Assembly: GCA_018660505.1 (NCBI GenBank)
Contig: JABJKE010000007.1
Location: 1-49,910, forward strand
Length of the DNA stretch: 49,910 bases
Reading direction: 5' to 3'
From: Rhodobiaceae bacterium
GTDB lineage: Bacteria > Pseudomonadota > Alphaproteobacteria > RS24
The translations under genes were made by a program, and so were the position numbers. Below the pieces are notes generated by a model. The model did not search any database, was not told the origin of the DNA, and was given only the letters and a program-made list of their open reading frames with translations. Shown here piece by piece: positions 1-8,079 of the stretch; positions within the stretch are counted from its first letter, which is position 1; each line of letters opens with the position of its first letter.

Positions 1-76
1 GGATTTGATTGTGTTCAGTTACAACAACCCGTGTTTCTTCCGGGTGGATGGCATCGATAAGCATATTCTTGGTCAT
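1..76 (-). CDS. rne: Ribonuclease E, N-terminal fragment (partial at window edge)
   Basis: Only the first 25 codons lie in the window, read on the minus strand from an ATG at 74-76. The peptide starts MTKNMLIDAIHPEETRVVV, which matches the conserved N-terminus of RNase E/G family endoribonucleases, the scaffold of the RNA degradosome (established knowledge). A GGGAGA ribosome binding site sits just upstream of the ATG. The divergent neighbour is an N-acetylmuramoyl-L-alanine amidase, a pairing common in alphaproteobacteria, which supports rne rather than its paralogue rng. The catalytic domain is outside the window. Confidence 0.85.
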   Translation of the reverse strand, partial: MTKNMLIDAIHPEETRVVVTEHNQI

Positions 77-573
77 GAAAGTCTCCCGCCAAGCGCGGTG
101 TGAGGGCAAAGCCCGTCTCCGTCAGCCTGCGTAAATGTTTATGAGAAAAGGAAAGTGAGAAAGATGCCGAACCCAGCGCACAGCAATTAGAAACCACAGC
201 CGAGACTGGGTTTGGTAAGATCGCTTTTGTTCTTGCTGTTGCGTAAGTCACGCGACATCCTGTTAAAAGTTTCGGTTATGGCTCGGCTGTTATAAAAGCA
301 AACGCCGAGCTCATGAGTTTCTTTTGAGCTTCATCACCACCGGCTCCATTTGGCCATCGGGGTGAGGTCACCGCACAAAACACGAGATTAGTTCTACAGA
401 CGCGCTCTGGGGATTGCAAGGTGAATACGTCGCACCCAAAAATAATTAATTTAATCAATGGTTTAATAATTGATTGGTTTTTGCCTAACGGGTCAGTCGC
501 CTTGGGAGTGCGAACTTGCTAAACTAGGCCCGACGCAGTGAGTCGCCCCAAAGCAGGAGAAAAACGAAAAACC
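77..573. other. Divergent intergenic region: rne leader and amidase promoter region
   Basis: About 500 bases with no convincing gene separate divergent rne and the amidase. On the rne side there is an inverted repeat GCTCGGC (281-287) / GCCGAGC (304-310), a short palindrome GGTGAGGTCACC at 361-372, and a small GGGC-AAA-GCCC hairpin at 104-114. An AT-rich block at about 438-482 is the likeliest promoter area for both directions, but no clean -35/-10 pair is seen. RNase E genes in enterobacteria have long structured leaders used for autoregulation (known); a similar role here is inference. Confidence 0.45.
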
Positions 574-1797
574 ATGAACCCGCGAACCCATCTATTGCTG
601 CCACTCTCGAAGCTTGTCGGGCTACTGCTGATGAGCTTTGCATTGCTGGCGCCCGCGCAGGCGGCCAATTTGGTGAAAGATATTCGCCTCGGTGTCACCG
701 AGGCGCGCACCCGCGTGGTTTTGGATTTGTCGCAGACCGTCGATTATCGGGTTTTCCTGTTGGATAAGCCGCGCCGCGTGGTGATTGATTTGCCCTCGCT
801 GGATTGGCCAAGCCAAGGCCCCGAAGTTTCCAAAAACGACAAATTGGTCAGCGGGTTGCGCTTTGGCCAATTTACCGCTGGCAAAAGTCGTCTGGTTATC
901 GATGCCGCCAATCCGGTGAAAGTGGCGAAAAGTTTTATTCTGGCGTCATCGTCTGGATTGCCGCATCGGCTGGTGGTCGATTTAGTGCCCAGCACGGCCA
1001 AAGCTTTTGCCGCGCAGGTGAAAAAAGACCGTGAAGCCAGCCGCAGCCGAAAAACCGCCAAAGCCGCGCCGCCGCCCGCCTTTAAGCCGCGCAGCAAAAC
1101 CAATGCCAAGCCGGTGATTGTTATTGATGCAGGCCATGGCGGCGTCGACCCGGGCGCGCATGGGCGCAAAGCGCAAGAGAAAAATGTAACCCTTGCCTTC
1201 ACCCGCGAGCTGGCCAAACAATTGCGGGCGACGGGAAAATATAAAGTCTATCAAACCCGCAACCGCGATATTTACATTCCGCTGCGGCAGCGGGTGAATA
1301 TTGCGCGCAAACATAATGCAGATTTATTCATCTCCATTCATGCCGACGCGATTAAACGCAAAAACGTCCGTGGCATGTCGATTTATACGCTGTCCGAAAC
1401 CGCGTCCGATAAAGAGGCGGCGGCTTTGGCGCGCAAAGAAAACCAATCGGATATTATTGCCGGCATTGATTTTGCCGACCAACCAGCCGAAGTCGCAGAT
1501 ATTCTCATCGACTTGGCGCAGCGCGAGACCAAAAACCTATCGGTAAAATTTGCCAAATTAGTGGTCGATAATGCGCGCCATAAAACCAATCTACTCGACC
1601 GCACCCATCGGTTTGCAGGCTTTCGCGTGCTCAAGGCGCCAGATGTGCCGTCGGTGCTGATTGAATTGGGCTTTTTGACCAATCGCAAAGACGAGAAGCA
1701 ATTGGTGACCAGCGCTTGGCGCCGCAAAGTCGCTTCGGCTTTGGTGAAATCGGTCGACGGGTTTTTCCGGGGCACGCGCATTGCGGCGGCGCGATAA
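574..1797 (+). CDS. amiC: N-acetylmuramoyl-L-alanine amidase (AmiC type)
   Basis: A periplasmic zinc amidase that cleaves the bond between N-acetylmuramic acid and the stem peptide, used in septal peptidoglycan splitting. The 407-residue protein has a signal peptide cleaved after about residue 30 (APAQA), an AMIN domain (about 31-135), a basic linker, and an Amidase_3 domain (about 180-400). Expected zinc and catalytic residues are visible: H188 in DAGHGG, E202 in KAQEKN, H256 in SIHAD and E364 in LIELGFL. The ATG at 574 is preferred over an in-frame GTG at 538, because it starts the signal peptide and AGGAGA lies 13 bases upstream. mrcA follows in the same direction. The symbol is by family resemblance. 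Confidence 0.9.
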   Translation: MNPRTHLLLPLSKLVGLLLMSFALLAPAQAANLVKDIRLGVTEARTRVVLDLSQTVDYRVFLLDKPRRVVIDLPSLDWPSQGPEVSKNDKLVSGLRFGQFTAGKSRLVIDAANPVKVAKSFILASSSGLPHRLVVDLVPSTAKAFAAQVKKDREASRSRKTAKAAPPPAFKPRSKTNAKPVIVIDAGHGGVDPGAHGRKAQEKNVTLAFTRELAKQLRATGKYKVYQTRNRDIYIPLRQRVNIARKHNADLFISIHADAIKRKNVRGMSIYTLSETASDKEAAALARKENQSDIIAGIDFADQPAEVADILIDLAQRETKNLSVKFAKLVVDNARHKTNLLDRTHRFAGFRVLKAPDVPSVLIELGFLTNRKDEKQLVTSAWRRKVASALVKSVDGFFRGTRIAAAR

Positions 1798-1813
1798 GCG
1801 CTTTTATTTAGCC

Positions 1814-1853
1814 TAATTTACCCTATTTCGCCCTAGTTTACCCTAATTTGCCT
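1814..1853. repeat. Four 10-bp tandem repeats between amidase and mrcA
   Basis: Four consecutive imperfect 10-base units resembling TAATTTACCC (1814-1823, 1824-1833, 1834-1843, 1844-1853) lie in the 128-base gap before mrcA. The period is about one helical turn, which places the T/A tracts on one face of the DNA. No coding function is apparent. It could be a bent-DNA segment, a protein-binding array or a slippage product. Confidence 0.7.
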
Positions 1854-1925
1854 TGCTAATTGCCATAGTGCCGCCCTATTTAAAGGGCATAAGGTCGATA
1901 GGGGAAAACCCTTGAGGAAGTGTAA

Positions 1926-4403
1926 ATGAAGTTTTTGGGAAATCTTGCAGGCATTGGCGTCACCCTCGGGTCGATTGGTCTGTTTGTGCTGGTATTGGTG
2001 CTTTGGCGCCTGAATAGCGGCTTGCCCAATTACGAGCATTTGGCCAATTACACGCCGCCCGTCATGAGCCGGGCACATGCGGGCAATGGGCTCTTGATTG
2101 CCGAATATGCCCAAGAGCGGCGTATTTTTGTGCCCATTGATACAGCGCCGGAGCATCTCATCAATGCGTTTTTGGCGGCCGAAGATAAAAACTTCTACGA
2201 TCATTCGGGGATTGATTTTATCGGCATCTTGCGCGCCGTCGTATCGAATTTACGCAATGTGGTAACCGGACGGCGCCTCGAAGGGGCGTCGACGATTACG
2301 CAGCAAGTCGCGAAAAACTTTTTGCTCAGCTCCGACGTCACTTTTGAGCGCAAGCTAAAAGAGGCGGTTTTGGCTTTGCGTCTCGAGCGCACTTTCACCA
2401 AGCGACAATTATTGGAGCTTTATCTCAATGAGATTTATCTCGGCCTTGGAAGCTATGGGGTGGCGGCGGCGGCGTTGAATTATTTTGATAAGCCGCTGAG
2501 CGATTTAACCATTGCCGAAGCCGCTTATCTGGCCGCCTTGCCCAAAGCGCCGAATAATTATCATCCGTTCCGCAAACGCGCGCGCGCCATTGCGCGGCGC
2601 AATTGGGTTATCGAGCGGATGCGCGACAATGGCTATATCACCGATGACCAAGCGCGCCGCTCGGCCGCGCAAGAACTGGTGGTGGCCGACCGTCCCGCCA
2701 GTTTGCGGCGCTATGCGGCCGAATATTTCGTCGAAGAAGTGCGCCGCGAAGTCTATGGGCTTTATGGCGAGAAGCAACTTTATGGCGGTGGCTTATCTAT
2801 CCGCACAACGCTGAACACAGATTTTCAAAAGCTGGCACTAACCTCGCTGCGCGAGGGCTTGCAAAACTATGACCGCCGTCGCGGCTATCGTGGCCCTGTG
2901 GCCGAGCTGGAAAGCTTGGAAGCTTGGTGGGAACAGCTCACCCAAATCTCTATTCCCACCGATTTGGCGCCTTGGCGTTTGTCGGTGGTTTTATCGGTCG
3001 ATGATGAATTGCAAGAGGCTTCCATCGGCTTGCGCCCGCGGATGACGCGCGCCCGGCGGTTTGAGCAATCGGTCGAATTGGGCGTCTTGCCCTTAAAGGG
3101 CGTCACTTGGGCGCGCGAGGGGCCGTCGCCCAACAATAGCTATAAAATAAAAGGCCCGAGAATTCGCAAAGTTTCCGATGTGGTGAAAGTCGGCGATGTG
3201 GTTTGGGTTGAGGAAAAATCATCCAATGACGGGCACTATGAGCTGAAGCAAGTCCCGGAAGTCAATGGCGCCATGGTGGCCTTAAACCCGCATACGGGCC
3301 GTGTGCAGGCGATGGTTGGCGGCTATAGTTTCTCGGCCAGTGAGTTTAACCGCGCCACGCAAGCCAGTCGTCAGCCGGGCTCGGCCTTTAAACCTTTTGT
3401 CTATGCCGCCGCTTTGGATAGTGGGTTCACCCCCGCCAGTCTGGTGCTGGATGCGCCATTTGTTATGGACCAAGGTAAAGACCAAGGGCTGTGGAAACCA
3501 GAAAACTATGCGCGGCGTTTCTATGGCCTGTCGACTTTGCGCCTTGGTATGGAGAAGAGCCGCAATTTGATGACCATTCGCATGGCCCAAGAAGTGGGCA
3601 TGGCGAAAATTACCGATTACGCCGCGCGGTTTAACATTAACTCCACAATGCCTGATGTTTTGGCGATGTCGCTGGGTGCCGGAGAGACCACATTGATGCG
3701 TCTGACCTCGGCCTATGCGATGTTGGTCAATGGCGGCAAGCGCATTGAGCCGCGGTTTATTGACCGCGTGCAAGACCGCTATGGCAAGAACCTATTCAAA
3801 TACGACCAGCGCGCCTGCATTGGCTGCGATGATGAGACCTACGAACAGCAAGCCGCCCCCGATTTGCCCGATGATCGCGAGCAAGTCTTGTCGCCGCAAA
3901 CCGCCTATCAAGTGGTCTCTATGTTGGAGGGCGTGGTGAAACGGGGCACGGGGCGGCGCATTAGTAGCATCGGCAAACCTCTGGCGGGCAAAACCGGCAC
4001 CACAAATGACAGCCGCGATGCGTGGTTTATCGGCTTCTCGGCCGACCTCGTGGTGGGGGTGTATGTGGGCTATGATGACAATCGACCTTTGGGCAATGGC
4101 GAAAGCGGGGGCGTGGTGGCCGGGCCCATCTTTAAGGCTTTCATGGAAGAGGCCCTGAAAACCGAACCGACGCCGCCGTTTCGCATTCCCTCGGCCGTGA
4201 GCTTGGTGCGGATTAACGCCAAGACCGGCAAGCTGGCACGGCCCGACGATGAGACGGTTATTCTGGAAGCTTTTAAACTGGGCAATGAGCCCTCGATTGG
4301 CCGCAAGCAAGCGATTGTTCGCGGCCGTTCTGGCACCAGCCGCCGCACGCGCCCGGCGGTCAACACAGAAACTGTGGGCACGGGCACGGGCGGTCTTTAC
4401 TAA
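1926..4403 (+). CDS. mrcA: Penicillin-binding protein 1A, bifunctional transglycosylase/transpeptidase
   Basis: A class A PBP that polymerises glycan strands and cross-links stem peptides in the periplasm. The 825 residues comprise an N-terminal membrane anchor (about 8-28), a GT51 glycosyltransferase domain with catalytic E86 in AAEDKNFYDH and the EGASTITQQ motif, a central OB-like insert, and a transpeptidase domain. The penicillin-binding motifs are S486-A-F-K489, S545-R-N547 and K689-T-G. GAGGAAG precedes the ATG by a few bases. It follows the amidase and precedes prfB, a conserved alphaproteobacterial order. The C-terminal tail is Arg/Thr/Gly-rich and of unknown role. Confidence 0.95.
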   Translation: MKFLGNLAGIGVTLGSIGLFVLVLVLWRLNSGLPNYEHLANYTPPVMSRAHAGNGLLIAEYAQERRIFVPIDTAPEHLINAFLAAEDKNFYDHSGIDFIGILRAVVSNLRNVVTGRRLEGASTITQQVAKNFLLSSDVTFERKLKEAVLALRLERTFTKRQLLELYLNEIYLGLGSYGVAAAALNYFDKPLSDLTIAEAAYLAALPKAPNNYHPFRKRARAIARRNWVIERMRDNGYITDDQARRSAAQELVVADRPASLRRYAAEYFVEEVRREVYGLYGEKQLYGGGLSIRTTLNTDFQKLALTSLREGLQNYDRRRGYRGPVAELESLEAWWEQLTQISIPTDLAPWRLSVVLSVDDELQEASIGLRPRMTRARRFEQSVELGVLPLKGVTWAREGPSPNNSYKIKGPRIRKVSDVVKVGDVVWVEEKSSNDGHYELKQVPEVNGAMVALNPHTGRVQAMVGGYSFSASEFNRATQASRQPGSAFKPFVYAAALDSGFTPASLVLDAPFVMDQGKDQGLWKPENYARRFYGLSTLRLGMEKSRNLMTIRMAQEVGMAKITDYAARFNINSTMPDVLAMSLGAGETTLMRLTSAYAMLVNGGKRIEPRFIDRVQDRYGKNLFKYDQRACIGCDDETYEQQAAPDLPDDREQVLSPQTAYQVVSMLEGVVKRGTGRRISSIGKPLAGKTGTTNDSRDAWFIGFSADLVVGVYVGYDDNRPLGNGESGGVVAGPIFKAFMEEALKTEPTPPFRIPSAVSLVRINAKTGKLARPDDETVILEAFKLGNEPSIGRKQAIVRGRSGTSRRTRPAVNTETVGTGTGGLY

Positions 4404-4458
4404 GTTCGAGCATCGCTCTAGGTTGCGTCCAAGTTGATTTGGTTCGGGATTTGAAATT

Positions 4459-5593
4459 TTGCGCGCAGAAAACACCCTCTATGTAGATCGTATCAAGCAG
4501 TCGGTTGAGCTGCTGAGGAGGCACCTTTGACTGGGATGTCGCTTTGGGGCGCTTGGAAGAGCTGAACAAACGCGCCGAAGACCCGGAGCTGTGGAACAAG
4601 CCAGAGCGCGCCCAAAGCCTGATGCAAGAGCGCACGCGCCTTGAGACCGCCATTAAAACCTGCCGTCAGCTCGAAGCCGATATGAACGAATATGTCGAGA
4701 TGATTGAGCTCGGCGAAGCCGAAGGCGATAGCGATGTCGTGACCGAAAGCGAAGCCGCTTTGGCCGCGCTATGTGAGACGGCGTCGCGCCTAGAAGTCGA
4801 AACGCTTCTGTCGGGCGAGGCCGATAGCAATGATTGCTATATCGAAGTGCATGCGGGCGCCGGGGGCACAGAAAGCCAAGACTGGACGCAGATGATGCAA
4901 CGTATGTATCTGCGGTGGGCCGAGAAAAAAGGCTATAAAGCCAGCGTGATAGAGCAGACCAATGGCGATGAGGCGGGGCTTAAATCCACCACCATTGAGA
5001 TTAAAGGCCATAATGCCTATGGCTGGGCCAAGACCGAGAGCGGGGTGCATCGTTTGGTGCGTATTTCGCCGTTTGACAGCAATGCGCGCCGCCACACCAG
5101 CTTTGCCAGCGTCGGCTGTTATCCGGTGATTGACGATACGATTGCCATTGATGTGTCGGAAAGCGATGTTCGCATTGATACGTTTCGGGCCAGCGGCGCG
5201 GGCGGGCAGCACGTCAACACCACAGATAGTGCGGTGCGGATTACCCATATCCCCACCAATATTGTGGTGCAGTGCCAGAACCAGCGCTCGCAGCATAAAA
5301 ACCGCGCGACCGCTTGGGCCATGTTGCGGGCGCGGCTTTACGAATTAGAGCTGCAACGGCGCGAAGAAGAAGCCAATGCCAATGCCGAAGCCAAGACCGA
5401 GATTGGGTGGGGCCACCAAATTCGGTCGTATGTCTTGCAGCCGTATCAGATGGTGAAAGATTTGCGGACCGGCGTCGAAAGCGGCAATCCCAATGCGGTT
5501 TTGGATGGCGCCTTAGACCCCTTTATGGAAGCGGCCTTGGCGCAGCGCGTCAACCCAGAGGCCGGCGCCGATGGCGTCGCAGATTTAGATTAA
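4459..5593 (+). CDS. prfB: Peptide chain release factor 2 (programmed +1 frameshift)
   Basis: RF2 recognises UAA and UGA and triggers peptide release. Frame 1 starts at TTG 4459 (reading MRAENTLYVDRIKQ) and ends at TGA 4528-4530. A +1 shift on CTT (4525-4527) continues as DWDVALGRLEEL to the stop at 5593, giving about 377 residues. Residues on both sides of the junction match the usual RF2 N-terminus without a gap, so this is recoding and not damage. The SPF anticodon-like motif is at about 203-205 and the GGQ catalytic motif at about 248-250. GGGA at 4446-4449 is a plausible binding site for the TTG start. A call that ignores slippage would begin at 4544 and lose 28 residues. Confidence 0.93.
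4516..4531 (+). promoter_or_regulatory. prfB programmed +1 frameshift site
   Basis: The site reads AGGAGG CAC CTT TGA C: an internal Shine-Dalgarno-like element at 4516-4521, a three-base spacer, the slippery CTT codon, and an in-frame UGA followed by C. This has the same architecture as the well-studied E. coli RF2 site. It gives autoregulation, since low RF2 makes the ribosome pause at UGA and slip into the productive frame. Confidence 0.95.
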
Positions 5594-5988
5594 TCGCTGT
5601 CGAGACCCGAGGCGCCCTCGTTTTGAGCCAGGCTTATGGCGGCGTTTTTCAGCGGGTCTTTTTCGTTTTTAACGGCGCCGTTTAATTGTGCGCCCGACTC
5701 GATGGCCAGCGCTTCATTAAACACATCGCCATCGATATGGCAGGTCGCGCACAGCAAGACTTGGCGTCCCCGCACGGTGCCATTGACTTTGCCAAACACG
5801 GTAACCGTATCGCCAGCCACTTCGCCATTGATTACGGCTTGCTCGCCAACGGTGACGGCGTGCGAGCGCAGGTCGCCATCTAATTGGCCTTCGATTTGAA
5901 TGTCGCCCGTGGAGAAAATTTTCCCGACAACATGCATATCTTGACTAAGAATTGAGGGCGCTGATTTGTTTTTCGAGGCGTTGGCCAT
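5590..5988 (-). CDS. Bactofilin family cytoskeletal protein
   Basis: A 132-residue polymer-forming protein (DUF583/bactofilin). The core from about residue 20 is built of short beta-helix turns with regular Gly/Val spacing (GDIQIEGQLDGDLRS, then VTVGEQAVINGEVAG), flanked by short disordered tails, as in the family. Bactofilins assemble into filaments that localise cell-wall enzymes (known). The ATG at 5988 is chosen because a longer in-frame start at 6042 would overlap the upstream M23 gene. The two are 19 bases apart and co-directional, consistent with a bactofilin recruiting a peptidoglycan hydrolase. Its stop interlocks with the prfB stop in TTAA at 5590-5593. Confidence 0.9.
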   Translation of the reverse strand: MANASKNKSAPSILSQDMHVVGKIFSTGDIQIEGQLDGDLRSHAVTVGEQAVINGEVAGDTVTVFGKVNGTVRGRQVLLCATCHIDGDVFNEALAIESGAQLNGAVKNEKDPLKNAAISLAQNEGASGLDSD

Positions 5989-6007
5989 TTGGTTCCAATC
6001 CGAAGAT

Positions 6008-7348
6008 TTATTTTTGCTCGGCGCGGGACAGCGTCTCAGCAATGTTAAAAATTTGCTTTCCTGAATCTAGAAAAGCCACGGGGTTTCTTACTTTTCCCTC
6101 GTACCAGACTTCATAATGCAAATGCGGGCCGGTGCTGCGGCCACTATTGCCAGCGTCGGCAATGTGTTGCTGAAAGTCAACGCTTTGGCCGCGGCGCACG
6201 CGCGAGCGCGCCAAATGGCCGTAGCGGGTACGAAACCCATTGCCGTGGTCAATCTCGACCACCAAACCATAGGGGCCTTTATAGCCAGCGCGCGTTACCG
6301 TGCCTGGCAAAGTGGCATAAACCGGGGTGCCCGTCGCGGTGCCAAAATCGACGCCGGAATGAAACGCCGCGCGTTTTTTAAACGGGTCAATGCGCGGGCC
6401 GAAGCTACTGGTCAACCGAAAATCATGGATGGGCAGGGCCAAGGGAATTTTGGTCACAGAGGCGCTTAGGTTTTGCAAGCGCTCCAGATTGCTCGAAATA
6501 CGATACAGCTGCTTGTGCAGGGATGTGTTAATGCCTGCGTTTTCATCTTGCAGCGGAATATAGGGGCCGCCGATGGCGCGCCCGCTCTCTGGCAGCACCG
6601 AGGCCATGAAGCTTTCCGGTTCGAGAATGCTGGTGCCTTCAATCACGCCTTCATATTCGGCGATGCGTTGGTCGATGTTTTCTTCGAGCGCATCGAGCAA
6701 ATCTTGCTGGCGTAAATCGAGCGAGGCAACGCGTTTGTAAACATCGCCGGACAAATGCGGCATGGCGATATCTTGGCTCTCGGTTTCCAGCACTTTGGTT
6801 TGGGTCAATTGCACTTTGCCGCTATCGTCTGGCATGACAAAGGCGCGGCTTTCGAGCGCGCCCTCATGGCCATCGCCACTGCGCGCGACCAATTCGGTTT
6901 TGTTTTTATCGCGTTTGTTGCGCTTTGCGACGCGGGCAAAGGCAGATTGCATGTCTTGCAATTCGTCAGAGATGGCGGCGTGCTGCTCAAACACGAGGGT
7001 CAGATTATTGTGTCGTTTTTCGAGCGTGTCAGTGGTTTTGGCAAACCAATCGCGGGTTAAAATAAGCTGGGCGTTTAAATCATCATGGGCTAAGCGCAGT
7101 CGGTTCAGTTCATTTTCATAGGCCAGACGCATATCGCGCACGTCGCGTTCGCGCTCGGCACCCAGACCGCTTTCGAAAACCACATGCACCGAAGCATAGC
7201 CAACCCAACCAGATATAGCCAAAAACACCACCGTCAAAACCGCAAGCGAACGTGTCGACATCGGCACATAGGTAACGCTGCCATTTTTGCGAATGTAAAT
7301 TTGGCGTTCGGCGAAAAGCTCGCGCAATTTATCTAACAGTAGATTCAT
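6008..7348 (-). CDS. M23 family metallopeptidase (LytM-type peptidoglycan hydrolase)
   Basis: A 446-residue membrane-anchored protein. A transmembrane helix lies at about 34-53 (LAVLTVVFLAISGWVG), followed by a long charged coiled-coil stretch to about residue 150, a linker, and a C-terminal M23 domain (about 315-430). Zinc ligands are visible: H330 and D334 in HSGVDF, and H411 of GPHLHYEV with the paired H409. All ligands are present, so an active endopeptidase is likely, rather than a degenerate EnvC-type activator. Start: ATG at 7348; an in-frame TTG at 7357 is possible and ribosome binding sites are weak for both. It probably forms an operon with the downstream bactofilin. Confidence 0.88.
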   Translation of the reverse strand: MNLLLDKLRELFAERQIYIRKNGSVTYVPMSTRSLAVLTVVFLAISGWVGYASVHVVFESGLGAERERDVRDMRLAYENELNRLRLAHDDLNAQLILTRDWFAKTTDTLEKRHNNLTLVFEQHAAISDELQDMQSAFARVAKRNKRDKNKTELVARSGDGHEGALESRAFVMPDDSGKVQLTQTKVLETESQDIAMPHLSGDVYKRVASLDLRQQDLLDALEENIDQRIAEYEGVIEGTSILEPESFMASVLPESGRAIGGPYIPLQDENAGINTSLHKQLYRISSNLERLQNLSASVTKIPLALPIHDFRLTSSFGPRIDPFKKRAAFHSGVDFGTATGTPVYATLPGTVTRAGYKGPYGLVVEIDHGNGFRTRYGHLARSRVRRGQSVDFQQHIADAGNSGRSTGPHLHYEVWYEGKVRNPVAFLDSGKQIFNIAETLSRAEQK

Positions 7349-7468
7349 TTGGCTCAACTTGGTTATTTACCTGATTGTTTCCCAAAAAATACATGAAAAG
7401 GCAAGCCTTTAGTGTTTTGCGCCTTTTTGTTAAGTTGGCGTAAAGCACCCGCAGATAGCCCCAATAAG

Positions 7469-7936
7469 CTAACCGCCCACCGCTTCTAGCACCGCTTCGA
7501 TATGGCCTTTGACTTTTACTTTGCGCCAAATCGCGGCAATGTTTCCGTCTTCGGAAATGAGATATGTGGCCCGCTCAATGCCCATAAATTTTTTGCCATA
7601 CATGCTTTTTTCCACCCAAACCCCATAGGCGTTTAGGGCGACATGGTCTTCATCCGATATCAGCGGAATGGCCAATTGGTGTTTGGTGATGAAATTATCG
7701 TGTTTCTTCAGACTATCGGCCGAGACGCCAACCACGGCTGTATTGGCCGCCTCGAAGGCTTTGGCGGCGGCGGTAAAATCGATGGCTTGGGTTGTGCAGC
7801 CGGGGGTATTGTCTTTCGGGTAAAAATACAGCACCAATTTGCGGCCTTTAAAATCGGCGAGGCTGAGGGTTTGATCGCCGCTGGCGGGCAGAGAAAAATC
7901 TGGGGCGCGATCGCCAATTTTTAAACTTCCGGTCAT
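7469..7936 (-). CDS. bcp: Thioredoxin-dependent thiol peroxidase (BCP/PrxQ type), single-cysteine
   Basis: A 155-residue peroxiredoxin that reduces hydroperoxides. The peroxidatic cysteine is C47 in YPKDNTPGCTTQAIDF, within the AhpC/TSA fold. In E. coli BCP a resolving cysteine lies five residues after the peroxidatic one; here that position is isoleucine, and C47 is the only cysteine in the protein. It must therefore act as a 1-Cys enzyme with an external resolving thiol (inference). GGAG lies 8 bases upstream of the ATG. The gene is divergent from the AsmA-like protein. Confidence 0.92.
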   Translation of the reverse strand: MTGSLKIGDRAPDFSLPASGDQTLSLADFKGRKLVLYFYPKDNTPGCTTQAIDFTAAAKAFEAANTAVVGVSADSLKKHDNFITKHQLAIPLISDEDHVALNAYGVWVEKSMYGKKFMGIERATYLISEDGNIAAIWRKVKVKGHIEAVLEAVGG

Positions 7937-8079
7937 GAAAAACTCCGATATTTGAGATGCGTCTAACCTTAGACTCTGTCATAAACAAGTAAAGCCCATT
8001 TGACTTGCCTTGATTTGCAAAGCAGGTGGCAAGCCCCGATGGGCTGAGGAGACACGCGCGTGGAGAAAAATATCTCAAA

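Noticed and set aside
15-458. Open frames on the minus strand in the rne leader (15-251 and 276-458)
   Set aside because: The first overlaps the true rne start in another frame, and neither has a binding site or a recognisable sequence.
744-1217. Long antisense frames inside the amidase, AsmA-like, mutase and thiolase-like genes
   Set aside because: They are shadows of strong coding genes with Arg/Ala/His-rich composition and no supporting start signals.
4544-5593. Shorter prfB starting at TTG 4544, or prfB read as a frameshifted pseudogene
   Set aside because: The upstream 23 codons and the CTT-TGA-C slippage site restore the canonical RF2 N-terminus, so it is programmed recoding.
7395-7412. 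Terminator between the peroxiredoxin and M23 genes
   Set aside because: AAAGGC/GCCTTT is short with a very tight loop, and the T-rich stretch is interrupted; too weak to call.
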